A DNA stretch of 64,000 bases, from positions 1 to 64,000 of the forward strand of contig DASVDR010000021.1 in assembly GCA_036381015.1 (NCBI GenBank), written 5' to 3'. Source of the DNA: Gammaproteobacteria bacterium (GTDB lineage: Bacteria; Pseudomonadota; Gammaproteobacteria; Steroidobacterales; Rariloculaceae). The notes below the pieces were generated by a model that was not told where the DNA came from, did no database searches, and was given only the letters and a program-made list of their open reading frames with translations. The position numbers and the translations under genes were made by a program. Position 1 is the stretch's first letter. Each line of letters begins with the position of its first letter. Positions 18,488-27,240 of this stretch are shown piece after piece.

Positions 18488-18634
18488 CCCGCGGACGACT
18501 CGAGGATCAGGCCGGCCACGACCGGCCCGTTCCACGGCGGCAACCGGACGGACGGAGCCTCGCAGAAGCTCTAGCCGTTCCTCGAATCCAGCAAGACCCG
18601 TCTCCGCGTATCCGGAGACGGGTCTTTTCGTTTT
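18437..18634 (+). promoter_or_regulatory. trp attenuator: alternative RNA stems 1:2, 2:3 and 3:4
   Basis: Segment 1 (18437-18447), containing the Trp codons, pairs with segment 2 (18456-18466) over 11 bp with one G-U. Segment 2 (GCGGAGAGGG, 18461-18470) can instead pair with segment 3 (CCCGTCTCCGC, 18597-18607) over 10 bp with one bulged G, making an antiterminator. Segment 3 otherwise pairs with segment 4 in the terminator at 18594-18625. Stalling at the Trp codons would hide segment 1, free segment 2 and allow read-through into trpE. Segments 2 and 3 are 126 bases apart, longer than in enterics; an intervening hairpin (GGCCGG / CCGGCC, 18510-18527) may shorten the distance. Confidence 0.78.
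18594..18634 (+). terminator. Rho-independent terminator of the trp attenuator
   Basis: A perfect 13-bp stem (18594-18606 with 18613-18625), a six-base loop, then TTTCGTTTT. It lies 75 bases before trpE, so it must act inside the leader and not at an operon end. Confidence 0.85.
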
Positions 18635-18708
18635 GGGACCCGACCACCGACGAGCGCCGGCGATTCCCGGGAGTTCCGGGCCGGCAACGACCGAAGGCTA
18701 GAGCCACG

Positions 18709-20094
18709 ATGGAGTCACCGTTCGACATCGCCGCGGACCTCGATACACCGGTGTCCGCCTACATCAAGCTGAAGCCGTTCAAGCCCCGCTTCCTGCTCGA
18801 AAGCGTCGAGAGCGGCGAGCGGCTCGCGCGCTACTCCTTTCTCGGCTTCGGCGAGGGCCTCACGCTCGAGCTTCGGCCCGACCGCGTGCTGCGGAACGGC
18901 AAGCCGACGCCTCGACCGGAGGGCCGCGCGGAGTGGCTCGCGCTGATGCGCGCCGCGCTCGCCGCGAGCCCGGTCCTGCGGCCCGCGATCGATGGGATCC
19001 CGTTCACGGGCGGGCTCGTCGGCACCGCCGGCTACGACGTCGTCCGCCACTTCGAGCGCCTGCCGGCGAGCCGCGCGCCGCTCGAGGATCTCCCCGAGGC
19101 GGCTTTCGTCGCGCCGGAATCGCTCCTCGTGTTCGATCACCTGACGCGGCGGGTCGCGCTGCTGCACGCGGGGTCGGAAGCCGACCGGCGCGCGCTTCGC
19201 GCCGAGGTCGTCGCACGCCTCCGCGGCGGCGTGGACGCGCCGGAGCGCTCCGGCGGCTTCTCGGATGCGGCGCCGAGCTTCTCGCGCGGCAGCTTCATCG
19301 AGGCGGTGGAGCGGGCGAAGCGCTACATCAAGGCCGGCGACATCTACCAGATCGTGCTGTCGGAGCGCTTCAGCGGCCGCAGCGACCTCGATCCGTTTCA
19401 AACGTACCGGGGCTTGCGGCTGCTGAATCCGTCGCCGTACATGTACTTCTTCGAGCTCGGCGACGTGCGCGTCGCGGGCTCCTCGCCCGAGGCCCTCGTG
19501 CGGCTCCACAACGGCAACGCGAGCCTGCGCCCGATCGCCGGCACACGGCCGCGGGGCGCCACGCCCGACGAGGACCGTGCCCTCGAGCGCGAGCTTCTCG
19601 CCGACCCGAAGGAGAACGCCGAGCACGTGATGCTCGTGGATCTCGCCCGCAACGACCTCGGGCGCGTCGCGCGCGCCGGATCGGTGGTCGTGGACCCGTA
19701 CCGGAGCATCGAGCGCTACAGCCACGTCATGCACATCGTGAGCGGCGTGAAGGGCCGCCTTGCCCCCGAGCGCGACGCGTTCGATCTCTTCGCGGCCGCG
19801 TTCCCGGCCGGCACGCTGGTCGGCGCGCCGAAGGTCCGCGCGATGGAGCTGATCGCGAATCTCGAGCCCACCGCGCGGGGGCTCTACGGCGGCACGGTCG
19901 GCTACTTCGCGAACAACGGCAACATGGACCAGGCCATCACGATCCGGACGATCGTCTTCAACGGCGACGAGTACAGCTTTCAGGCGGGCGCGGGCATCGT
20001 CGCCGACAGTGTGCCCGACAACGAGTACCGCGAGGTGCTCGCGAAGAGCGCGATTCTGCGGCGGGCGTTGGAGCTCGCGGAGGAAGGACTGTGA
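18709..20094 (+). CDS. trpE: Anthranilate synthase component I
   Basis: 461 aa chorismate-utilising subunit that makes anthranilate using ammonia delivered by TrpG. Near the N-terminus [10 protein letters not shown] matches the LLES motif used for tryptophan feedback binding. The catalytic domain shows [75 protein letters not shown] and [10 protein letters not shown]. Start ATG 18709, 75 bases past the attenuator terminator. It overlaps trpG by four bases. It is the first structural gene of an unsplit trpEGDCFBA operon. Confidence 0.96.
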   Translation: MESPFDIAADLDTPVSAYIKLKPFKPRFLLESVESGERLARYSFLGFGEGLTLELRPDRVLRNGKPTPRPEGRAEWLALMRAALAASPVLRPAIDGIPFTGGLVGTAGYDVVRHFERLPASRAPLEDLPEAAFVAPESLLVFDHLTRRVALLHAGSEADRRALRAEVVARLRGGVDAPERSGGFSDAAPSFSRGSFIEAVERAKRYIKAGDIYQIVLSERFSGRSDLDPFQTYRGLRLLNPSPYMYFFELGDVRVAGSSPEALVRLHNGNASLRPIAGTRPRGATPDEDRALERELLADPKENAEHVMLVDLARNDLGRVARAGSVVVDPYRSIERYSHVMHIVSGVKGRLAPERDAFDLFAAAFPAGTLVGAPKVRAMELIANLEPTARGLYGGTVGYFANNGNMDQAITIRTIVFNGDEYSFQAGAGIVADSVPDNEYREVLAKSAILRRALELAEEGL

Positions 20095-20681
20095 GCGCGC
20101 GGCTGCTTCTGATCGACAACTACGACTCGTTCACTTACAACCTCGTGCAAGCCTTTCTCGTGCTCGGGGCCGAAGTGCTCGTCTACCGGAACGACGCGCT
20201 GTCGGTCGCCGACGCGCAGGCGCTCGAGCCGACGCACCTCGTGATCTCGCCCGGTCCGGGCCGCCCGGAGGATGCCGGCGTCTCGCTCGCGATGATCGAC
20301 GCGTTCGCCGGCAAGATCCCGATGCTCGGCGTCTGTCTCGGCCACCAGTGCATCGTTCATCATTACGGCGGCCGTATCGTGTCGGCCGGCACGCTGATGC
20401 ACGGGAAGACGTCGCAGGTGAGCCACGACGGCGACAGTATCTTTCGCGGCGTGCCGAACCCGTTCGAGGCGGGCCGCTATCACTCGCTCGCCGCGGACCG
20501 CGATGACTTGCCGGCGGTGCTCGAGATCACCGCGCGCACGGAGGACGGCGAGATCATGGGCGTGCGCCACCGCAGCTTGGCGGTGGAGGGCGTGCAATTT
20601 CACCCGGAGAGCGTGCTGACGCCGGAAGGTCCGACGCTGCTCGCGAATTTTCTCCGTCAGGCCGAGCGGAGGCGATCATGA
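20091..20681 (+). CDS. trpG: Anthranilate synthase glutamine amidotransferase component
   Basis: 196 aa class I amidotransferase that frees ammonia from glutamine for TrpE. Landmarks: [25 protein letters not shown], the catalytic Cys in GVCLGHQ, and the His/Glu pair in [10 protein letters not shown]. Start GTG 20091 overlaps the trpE stop by four bases, and its own stop overlaps trpD by four. TrpG is separate here, unlike the TrpG-TrpD fusion of Escherichia coli. Confidence 0.96.
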   Translation: MSARLLLIDNYDSFTYNLVQAFLVLGAEVLVYRNDALSVADAQALEPTHLVISPGPGRPEDAGVSLAMIDAFAGKIPMLGVCLGHQCIVHHYGGRIVSAGTLMHGKTSQVSHDGDSIFRGVPNPFEAGRYHSLAADRDDLPAVLEITARTEDGEIMGVRHRSLAVEGVQFHPESVLTPEGPTLLANFLRQAERRRS

Positions 20682-21724
20682 GGGAGGCGTTCGAGATCCG
20701 TCCGTCCGAGCTTCTCGAGCGCGTGTCCGCGGGACACGACCTGGACGAGCGTGAGGCGGATGCGCTCCTCGCGTCGATGGCCGGCGGCGAGATGGCGCCG
20801 GCGCTGGCCGGCGCGCTGCTGATCGCGCTGCGCGTGAAGGGCGAGAGCGCGCCCGAGATCCGCGGCTTCGCAACGGCGATGCGCCGCCTCGCGCGCCGTC
20901 CGAGCCTTCCGGAGGGCGGCCGCTACGTCGACGTCGTCGGCACCGGCGGGGACCGCTCCGGGAGTCTCAATCTGTCGACCGGCAGCGCGCTGCTCGCCGC
21001 GGCCTGCGGCGCGACCGTCGTGAAGCACGGCAACCGCTCGGTCTCGAGCCGCTGCGGCAGCGCCGACGTGCTCGCAGCGCTCGGCCTGCCGATCCCGCTC
21101 GACGAGCGCCAGGCCGCCGACTGCCTCGCGGCGCACGGCTTCACGTTCCTGTTCGCGCCGCACTACCACCCCGCGATGAAGCACATCGCGCCGGTCCGCG
21201 CGGCGCTCGGCGTGCGCACCGTGTTCAACATCCTCGGCCCGCTGTCGAACCCGGCCGCGCCGCCTTACCACGTGATCGGCGCCTTCAGCGAGCCGATGGC
21301 GGCGCTGATGGCCGAGACGCTCGCCGGGATGGGAATCGAGCGCGCGTTCGTCGTGCATGGGGCGGACGGATGGGATGAGGCGACGCCGGTCGGGCCGTTC
21401 GTCTGCTTCGACGTCGGTCCGGGCGGGGTGGAGAGGACCGTGCGGGACCCGCGCGACTACGGGCTCGAGCCCTGCCGCGCCGAGGACTTGAAGGGCGGCG
21501 ACGCGGCCGAGAATGCCGCGCGGCTCCGGGACGCCCTCGCGGGCGGCGACTGCCCGGGACACCGCGATGCGCTGGTCCTCGGCGCCGCGCTCGCGCTCGA
21601 GGTGACCGGGGCGGCCGCGGACGCGCGCGAGGGCGTCGAGCGCGCGCGCGAGGCGATCCGGGACGGGTCCGCGGCCCGGCTCGTCGACCGTCTCGCCGGC
21701 CTCGGGAAACAGGGCGCGGCATGA
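20678..21724 (+). CDS. trpD: Anthranilate phosphoribosyltransferase
   Basis: 348 aa. Joins anthranilate to PRPP. The PRPP glycine loop [38 protein letters not shown], and the [12 protein letters not shown] and [10 protein letters not shown] segments are typical and place the active site at the domain interface. Length is normal for a stand-alone TrpD. Four-base overlaps at both ends imply tight translational coupling. Confidence 0.96.
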   Translation: MREAFEIRPSELLERVSAGHDLDEREADALLASMAGGEMAPALAGALLIALRVKGESAPEIRGFATAMRRLARRPSLPEGGRYVDVVGTGGDRSGSLNLSTGSALLAAACGATVVKHGNRSVSSRCGSADVLAALGLPIPLDERQAADCLAAHGFTFLFAPHYHPAMKHIAPVRAALGVRTVFNILGPLSNPAAPPYHVIGAFSEPMAALMAETLAGMGIERAFVVHGADGWDEATPVGPFVCFDVGPGGVERTVRDPRDYGLEPCRAEDLKGGDAAENAARLRDALAGGDCPGHRDALVLGAALALEVTGAAADAREGVERAREAIRDGSAARLVDRLAGLGKQGAA

Positions 21725-22548
21725 CCGGGCTGCTGCAGCGCATGGCGGAGGCGAGCCGCGCGCGTGTGCGCGCGGCCCGCGCGGCGTTGCCGGAAGGGCG
21801 GCTGCTCGAGCGCGCGGCGGCCGCGCCCCCGCCCCCGCCGCTCGCGATCGACCGATTCGACGTGATCGCCGAGCTCAAGCTACGGAGCCCGGCGGCGGGC
21901 GGCCTGGCGGCGGCCGATTTCGACCGTGGACGGCAGCTCGCGGCCTATGCGGACGGCGGCGCCGCGTGCGTGTCGGTGCTCACCGAGCCGTCGGCGTTCG
22001 AAGGCTCGCTGGATCACCTGCGCGAGGCCGCGACGGCGCTCGCGCCCCGGGGCGTCCCGGTGATGCGCAAGGATTTCCTGACCGACCCGTATCAGGTCCT
22101 CGAGGCGCGCGAGGCGGGTGCCGGGGGGGTTCTGATCATCGTCACGATGCTCGCCGACGCCGACGTGCGGGCGCTGCTCGCCGCGGCGGGCGAATCGGGG
22201 CTCTTCGCGTTGCTCGAGACCTTCGACCGCGCGGACCTCGAGCGCGTCGCCGCGCTCGACGTGCCGCGCGGGGGGCCGCCGGTCCTCGTCGGCGTGAACT
22301 GCCGCAACCTGGACACGCTCGAAGTCGATTTCGGGCGTTTCGCCGAGCTCGCTGGCTCGCTGCCCGAGGGCCTGCCGGCCGTCGCCGAGAGCGGGATCGG
22401 CAGCGCCGACGACGTGCGTGCGGTGGCCGCGGCCGGGTACCGGCTCGCGCTCGTCGGCTCGTCGCTGATGCGGGCGGCGGATCCCCGGCAGGCGGTCGCC
22501 GACCTGATCGCCGCCGGCCGGCTCGCGGCCGAGCGCCGATGTTCGTGA
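21721..22548 (+). CDS. trpC: Indole-3-glycerol phosphate synthase
   Basis: 275 aa TIM barrel closing the indole ring. Recognisable: VIAELKLRSPAAGGL (catalytic Lys and Glu region), SVLTEPSAFEGSLDHL, VMRKDFLTDPYQV (second Lys), LVGVNCRNLDTLEVD (NRNL-type motif, with Cys for the usual Asn neighbour), and VAESGIGSADDV. Not fused to TrpF, unlike in enterics. Overlaps trpF by ten bases. Confidence 0.95.
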   Translation: MTGLLQRMAEASRARVRAARAALPEGRLLERAAAAPPPPPLAIDRFDVIAELKLRSPAAGGLAAADFDRGRQLAAYADGGAACVSVLTEPSAFEGSLDHLREAATALAPRGVPVMRKDFLTDPYQVLEAREAGAGGVLIIVTMLADADVRALLAAAGESGLFALLETFDRADLERVAALDVPRGGPPVLVGVNCRNLDTLEVDFGRFAELAGSLPEGLPAVAESGIGSADDVRAVAAAGYRLALVGSSLMRAADPRQAVADLIAAGRLAAERRCS

Positions 22549-23129
22549 AGATCTGCGGGATCACGAGCGCGGCGGCGGCCGACGCCGCCGCCGAGGCCGG
22601 GGCGGACGCTGTCGGCTTCGTGCTCGCGCCGTCGCCGCGGCAGGTGACGGTCGCGCAAGCGCGGGAGCTCGGCGCGCGGCTGCCGCGAGGCGTGCTCCGG
22701 GTCGCGGTGCTCCGCCGCCCGGAAGCCGACCTCGTCGCCCGCGTGCTCGACGAGCTCGAGCCCGACTGGCTCCAGGCGGACGCGGAAGACTTCGCCGCGA
22801 TCCGCCTCCCCGCGGGGTGCACGGCGCTCCCGGTCTACCGGACGGGCCGCGCGCCGGGCGCGGACGAAGCTCCCGGGCGGCTGCTGTTCGAAAGCCCGTG
22901 GAGCGGCAGCGGGCGGCTCGCCGACTGGGACGAGGCGCGCGCGCTCGCCGAAGGCCGCGAGCTGATCCTCGCGGGCGGCCTCGACGCGGCGAATGTCGAG
23001 GCCGCGATTCGCGCGGTGCGTCCGTGGGGCGTCGACGTCTCGACCGGCGTCGAGCGCGCGCCGGGCGAGAAGGATCCGGACAAGATCAAGGCGTTCGTCG
23101 CCTGCGCCCGGCGCGCCGGGCGCGAATGA
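22539..23129 (+). CDS. trpF: Phosphoribosylanthranilate isomerase
   Basis: 196 aa TIM barrel. Begins FVKICGITS (catalytic Cys in KICG), continues with GADAVGFVLAPSPRQV, LQADAED in the Q-H/D region, and ends with ILAGGLDAANV and GVDVSTGVERAPGEKDPDKI (phosphate site, catalytic Asp). Start ATG 22539 overlaps trpC. A 79-base gap with short tandem repeats separates it from trpB, the only real gap inside the operon. Confidence 0.95.
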   Translation: MFVKICGITSAAAADAAAEAGADAVGFVLAPSPRQVTVAQARELGARLPRGVLRVAVLRRPEADLVARVLDELEPDWLQADAEDFAAIRLPAGCTALPVYRTGRAPGADEAPGRLLFESPWSGSGRLADWDEARALAEGRELILAGGLDAANVEAAIRAVRPWGVDVSTGVERAPGEKDPDKIKAFVACARRAGRE

Positions 23130-23190
23130 GAACATGCATTCGGTGCCGAACATGCATGGCGTGCGCTCGGCGCCGGACGTGCATTCCGCC
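23130..23190 (+). repeat. Three imperfect tandem repeats in the trpF-trpB gap
   Basis: Units at 23130-23147, 23148-23174 and 23175-23190 share the core GAACATGCAT / GGACGTGCAT followed by a GGTGCC/GGCGCC-like end. A 6-bp stem GCATTC-CGCC-GAATGC (23181-23196) follows. Unit lengths of 18 and 27 keep the trpB reading frame, which is open here. This could be an operator array, a short leader frame or a relic of an N-terminal TrpB extension. Confidence 0.5.
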
Positions 23191-23208
23191 GAATGCGGAG
23201 GGACGAGG

Positions 23209-24447
23209 ATGAACGAGAACGAAGCGCTGCTCGACGCGCTGATCGAAGGCCGGCTTCCCGACGACGCCGGACGATTCGGGCCTTTCGGCGGCCGCTACGT
23301 GCCGGAGACGCTGATGGCGGCGGTCACCCGGCTCGACGAGGGCGTGCGCACGCTGCTGCGATCGGCCGAGCTCCAGGCGCGGCTCGAGGCGGAGCTTCGC
23401 GACTGGGTCGGCCGCCCCACACCGATCACGCCCGCGCCGGCGCTCGGCGCGCGCTGGGGAGCGGAAGTGTGGCTCAAGCGCGAGGACTTGGCGCATACCG
23501 GCGCTCACAAGATCAACAACGCGATCGGCCAGGCGTTGCTCGCGCAGGCCCTCGGCGCGCGGCGCATCGTCGCGGAGACCGGAGCGGGCCAGCACGGCGT
23601 CGCCTCCGCGGCGGCCTGCGCGCGCGTCGGGCTGCCGTGCACCGTCTACATGGGCGAGGTGGACGTCGCGCGTCAGGCGCCGAACGTCGACCGGATGCGA
23701 CGCCTCGGCGCCGAGGTCGTGCCGGTCACGTCCGGCGACCGGACGCTGCGGGCGGCGATCGACGAGGCGATCCGCGACTGGGTCTCCGATCCGGCCGGCA
23801 CCTATTACCTGATCGGCTCCGCGATCGGCCCGCACCCGTACCCTTACCTCGTCCGGGAGCTCCAGGCCGTGATCGGCCGGGAAGCGCGCGCGCAGATGAT
23901 CGAGCGCGCGGCGTTGCCCGAGGCCGTGTTCGCCTGCGTCGGCGGCGGCTCGAACGCGATCGGCCTGTTTCACGCGTTCCTCGGCGACCGCGACGTGCGC
24001 CTCGTCGGCGTCGAGGCCGGCGGCCGCGGCAGCGGCCTCGGCGACCACTCGGCGACCTTGTCCGCGGGGCGCCCCGGCGTGCTGCACGGCAACTACTCGA
24101 TGCTGCTCTACGACGACGACGGCTTGATTCACGAGACGCACTCGGTCTCCGCGGGCCTCGACTACCCGGGCGTGGGCCCCGAGCACGCGCTCCTGAAGCT
24201 CGTCGGGCGCGTCGACTACGTGACCGCGAGCGACGATGAAGCGCTCGCCGCGCTCGACGAGTGCTGCGAAGCCGAGGGCATCCTGCCGGCGCTCGAAAGC
24301 GCGCACGCGCTGGCCGGTGCCAGGCGCTGGGCGCAAGCGCACCCGGGCGCTCGGCTCCTCGTCGGACTGTCCGGCCGCGGGGACAAGGACATGCCGATCC
24401 TCGCGCAATACCCGGTGCGGAAGGAGCGCTCCGATGCGGCCGCATGA
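23209..24447 (+). CDS. trpB: Tryptophan synthase beta chain
   Basis: 412 aa PLP enzyme condensing indole and serine to tryptophan. It shows GPFGGRYVPETLM, KREDLAHTGAHKINNAIGQ (PLP-binding Lys), AETGAGQHGVASA (catalytic Glu region), the phosphate loop CVGGGSNAIG and GLSGRGDKDMP. Start ATG 23209 follows GGAGGG with good spacing; the frame is open further upstream through the tandem repeats, but family homology starts here. Overlaps trpA by 14 bases. Confidence 0.96.
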   Translation: MNENEALLDALIEGRLPDDAGRFGPFGGRYVPETLMAAVTRLDEGVRTLLRSAELQARLEAELRDWVGRPTPITPAPALGARWGAEVWLKREDLAHTGAHKINNAIGQALLAQALGARRIVAETGAGQHGVASAAACARVGLPCTVYMGEVDVARQAPNVDRMRRLGAEVVPVTSGDRTLRAAIDEAIRDWVSDPAGTYYLIGSAIGPHPYPYLVRELQAVIGREARAQMIERAALPEAVFACVGGGSNAIGLFHAFLGDRDVRLVGVEAGGRGSGLGDHSATLSAGRPGVLHGNYSMLLYDDDGLIHETHSVSAGLDYPGVGPEHALLKLVGRVDYVTASDDEALAALDECCEAEGILPALESAHALAGARRWAQAHPGARLLVGLSGRGDKDMPILAQYPVRKERSDAAA

Positions 24448-25210
24448 GCGCGTCAAGGCGGCGATCGAGCAAAGCGAAGGGCCCGCGGTCGTCGGGTTCC
24501 TGACCGCGGGCCATCCGCATCCCGACCGGTTCCTGCGCGACCTTGCCGCGATCGCGGAAGCGGCCGACGCCGTCGAGATCGGCGTGCCGTTCTCGGACCC
24601 GATGGCGGACGGCGTGACGGTCCAGCGCTCGAGCCGCGTTGCGATCGAGCACGGCGTGAGCCTCAGGTGGATCTTCGCGGAGCTCGAGCGGCGGGATTTC
24701 GAGCTCGCGGCGCCGGTGCTGCTGATGAGCTACCTGAACCCGCTGCTCGCGTTCGGGTACGAGCGGCTCGCCGCGCGCGCAGCGGAGACCGGCGTCTGCG
24801 GCTTCATCGTCCCCGATCTGCCGTTCGAGGAGAGCGGGCCGCTGAAGGCCGCGCTCGACGCCGCGGGCCTCGCGCTCGTTCAGCTCGTGACGCCGGCCAC
24901 GCCGCGCGAACGGCTGCGCCGGCTCGCCGCGGAGAGCTCGGGCTTCCTCTACGCCGTCACGCGCACCGGGACCACCGGCGCCGGGCTCAGCGTGCCTGCG
25001 GAGCTCGCCGAGTACCTCGCGGCCGTGAAGGCCGCGTCGCCGCTGCCCGTCTGCGCGGGATTCGGCGTGCGCGAGCGCGCCCACGTCGAGCTGATCGGCC
25101 GGCACGTGGACGGCGTGATCGTCGGCTCGGCGCTCGTCGAGGTCCTCGAGAGCGGCGCCGATCCGGCCGCGTTCCTTCGCGGGCTCAAGGGCCGGAGCGC
25201 GACCGTATGA
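24434..25210 (+). CDS. trpA: Tryptophan synthase alpha chain
   Basis: 258 aa TIM barrel that splits indole-3-glycerol phosphate and channels indole to TrpB. Catalytic Glu and Asp lie in VEIGVPFSDPMADG; the GFIVPDLPFEES, YAVTRTGTTGAG loop and GFGVRER segments are standard. Last trp gene; its stop overlaps the next ATG by four bases, so the small DUF2007 gene may be translated along with the operon. Confidence 0.95.
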   Translation: MRPHERVKAAIEQSEGPAVVGFLTAGHPHPDRFLRDLAAIAEAADAVEIGVPFSDPMADGVTVQRSSRVAIEHGVSLRWIFAELERRDFELAAPVLLMSYLNPLLAFGYERLAARAAETGVCGFIVPDLPFEESGPLKAALDAAGLALVQLVTPATPRERLRRLAAESSGFLYAVTRTGTTGAGLSVPAELAEYLAAVKAASPLPVCAGFGVRERAHVELIGRHVDGVIVGSALVEVLESGADPAAFLRGLKGRSATV

Positions 25211-25521
25211 AGCGGCTGATGCAAAGCGAGTCGCTGGCCGAGGTCGGCCACTATCGCAATCTGCTCGAGCAGGCCGGCATCGCGTGCGTGATCCGCAACG
25301 AGCAGCTCTGCGGCGCGCTCGGCGAGATTCCGTTCCTCGAGTGCCTACCGGAGCTTTGGGTCGTGCGCGACGAGCAGCTGCAGGCCGCGCGCAACCTGCT
25401 CGAGGAGATGCGCAAGCCCGTGACCGGCGCTCCCTGGCGTTGCCGGGGCTGCGGCCAATCGAACGAGGCGCAGTTCGCGGTGTGCTGGAGCTGCGGCCTG
25501 CGCGACGACGATCGGGGCTGA
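25207..25521 (+). CDS. DUF2007 protein with C-terminal zinc ribbon
   Basis: 104 aa. Residues 1-65 match the small DUF2007 signal-transducing-like fold (KRLMQSESLAEVGHYRNLLEQAGI, VIRNEQLCGALGEIPF, ELWVVRDEQ). The C-terminus has a four-Cys RanBP2-like ribbon, WRCRGCGQ and CWSCG. Function is unknown; the ribbon could bind zinc. Four-base overlap with trpA suggests co-expression with the trp operon, although no link to tryptophan synthesis is known. Confidence 0.75.
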   Translation: MKRLMQSESLAEVGHYRNLLEQAGIACVIRNEQLCGALGEIPFLECLPELWVVRDEQLQAARNLLEEMRKPVTGAPWRCRGCGQSNEAQFAVCWSCGLRDDDRG

Positions 25522-25524
25522 GCC

Positions 25525-26484
25525 GTGCCCGCCGCCGCGGCACGCAGGATCGATCCGCTGCTCGCGCTCGCGGCCGCGGGGTTGATCGCGGCGAGCGCCG
25601 CGGCGCTCGCCGCGGAAGCGTGGTGGGGCTTCGAGCTCCTCGCGCATTTCCGCGTGCAGTATCTGGCCTTGCAAGCCCCGCTCGTGCTCGCGCTCCTGGC
25701 CCGCCGGCGCCTCGCCTGGTGCGCGGCGCTCGGCGCGTCGGCCGTGCCGAACGCGCTCCCGGTGCTGCCGTACCTCGTGCACGATGCCCCGGCGGCGGAA
25801 GCCGCCCGAGCCGCCGACGCGCCCCTCGAGCTCCTCGAGGTCAACGTGCAGGCCGGCAACCGCTCCTATGCGCGCCTGCGCGAGATCGTGATGGCCGAAT
25901 CGCCGGACGTGCTGCTCGTCGTCGAGCTCACGCAAGCCTGGGCCGAGGCCCTCCGGCCGCTCTTCCGCCTCTACCCCCATCGCGTTCTGCGGCCGGCCGG
26001 CGGCGCCTTCGGCGTGGGGCTCCTCTCGCGCTACCCGCTCGAGGCCGCGCACGCCTTCGAGCTCGGGTCGACGCATGCCGTGGACGCGCGCGTGCTGAGC
26101 CCGCAAGGCGCTTTTCGGCTGATCGGCGTGCATCTTCGCCCGCCGACGGCGCCCGGGTGGGCGGCCGAGCGCGAGCGGCAACTCGACGCGCTCGCGGCAC
26201 TCCGCGCCCGGATCCACGAGCCCCTCGTCGTCGCCGGGGACTTCAATCTGACCCCGTACTCGCCGTACTTCGCCGACTGGACCGCCGAGACGGGGCTGCG
26301 CGACGCCCGGCGCGCGTTCGGCTTGGGGCTCTCCTGGCCGACGTTCTTGCCGATCCTCGGCATTCCCATCGATCATTGCGTCGTGAGCAAGGAAGTCACC
26401 GTCGTCGGGTTCAAGCGCCTGCCGGCCTTCGGGTCGGATCACTATCCGATTCTGATCGAGCTCCAAACGGGATCGAGCGCATGA
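25525..26484 (+). CDS. Membrane-anchored endonuclease/exonuclease/phosphatase-family protein
   Basis: 319 aa. Three hydrophobic segments fill residues 10-85; the rest is an EEP fold: LEVNVQAGNRSY (metal-site Asn), VVELTQAW (Glu), GDFNLTPYS (catalytic Asp/Asn) and GSDHYPILIEL (catalytic Asp-His). Such fusions act on phosphodiesters or phospholipids at the membrane; the substrate is not known. Start GTG 25525, three bases after the previous stop. Four-base overlap with the next gene. Confidence 0.75.
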   Translation: MPAAAARRIDPLLALAAAGLIAASAAALAAEAWWGFELLAHFRVQYLALQAPLVLALLARRRLAWCAALGASAVPNALPVLPYLVHDAPAAEAARAADAPLELLEVNVQAGNRSYARLREIVMAESPDVLLVVELTQAWAEALRPLFRLYPHRVLRPAGGAFGVGLLSRYPLEAAHAFELGSTHAVDARVLSPQGAFRLIGVHLRPPTAPGWAAERERQLDALAALRARIHEPLVVAGDFNLTPYSPYFADWTAETGLRDARRAFGLGLSWPTFLPILGIPIDHCVVSKEVTVVGFKRLPAFGSDHYPILIELQTGSSA

Positions 26485-27230
26485 GCACGCCATCCGTTCC
26501 GACCGCCTGCGTGCTGATCATCGGCAACGAGATCCTCTCCGGGAAGACGCAGGACGCGAACCTGCGCTTCCTCGGGACCGAGCTCGCGAAGCTCGGCATC
26601 CGCCTCGAGGAGTGCCGTGTGATTCGCGACGACCTCGACGCGATCGTCGCGCACGTGAACGAGTGCCGCGCGAAGTTCACGTACGTCTTCACCACGGGCG
26701 GTATCGGTCCGACGCACGACGACATCACCGCCGAGGGCGTGGCGCGGGCGTTCGGCGTCGAGCTCGTCGTCGATCCGGAGGCCGTCGTGCGGCTGAAGCA
26801 CGCCGGCGTGCAGCTGAACGAAGCGCGAATGAAGATGGCCCGCGTGCCGGCCGGCGCGAGCCTGATCGACAACCCGGTCAGCGCGGCGCCCGGGTTCCGC
26901 ATGGACAACGTGTTCGTGCTCGCCGGCATCCCGGCGATCGCCCGGGCGATGTTCGCGGCGGCGGCTCCGCTCCTCCACGGCGGCGCCGCGATCCACTCGC
27001 GCAGCGTCGACGTGTTCCTCAAGGAGGGCGACCTCGCCGAGGCGCTCGAGCGCATCGCGCGCGCGCACGACGACGTCGAGATCGGCAGCTACCCGTTCGC
27101 CCGGGACGGCCGCTTCGGCGCGAACCTCGTGGTGCGCGGCGCCGACGAGGTCAAGGTCGAAGCGGTGCTGCGCGAGATCACGGAGGCCATGGCGGCGCTC
27201 GGCGGCGAGCCCCGGCCACCGCCGCAGTAG
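26481..27230 (+). CDS. CinA-like molybdopterin-binding (MoCF) domain protein
   Basis: 249 aa. The MoCF/CinA N-terminal domain is clear: CVLIIGNEILSGKTQDAN, TTGGIGPTHDDITAEGVA, and MARVPAGASLIDNPVSAAPGF. The C-terminal nicotinamide-deamidase domain of full CinA is absent, so this is the short form, often annotated as a competence/damage-inducible-like or FAD-pyrophosphatase-like protein. Precise activity is unknown. It converges on ubiB with ten bases between. Confidence 0.82.
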   Translation: MSTPSVPTACVLIIGNEILSGKTQDANLRFLGTELAKLGIRLEECRVIRDDLDAIVAHVNECRAKFTYVFTTGGIGPTHDDITAEGVARAFGVELVVDPEAVVRLKHAGVQLNEARMKMARVPAGASLIDNPVSAAPGFRMDNVFVLAGIPAIARAMFAAAAPLLHGGAAIHSRSVDVFLKEGDLAEALERIARAHDDVEIGSYPFARDGRFGANLVVRGADEVKVEAVLREITEAMAALGGEPRPPPQ

Positions 27231-27240
27231 CGGTGTCGGG

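Noticed and set aside
23133-23208. Earlier TrpB start within the tandem repeats
   Set aside because: Family homology and the GGAGGG ribosome site both favour ATG 23209; kept as an alternative only.
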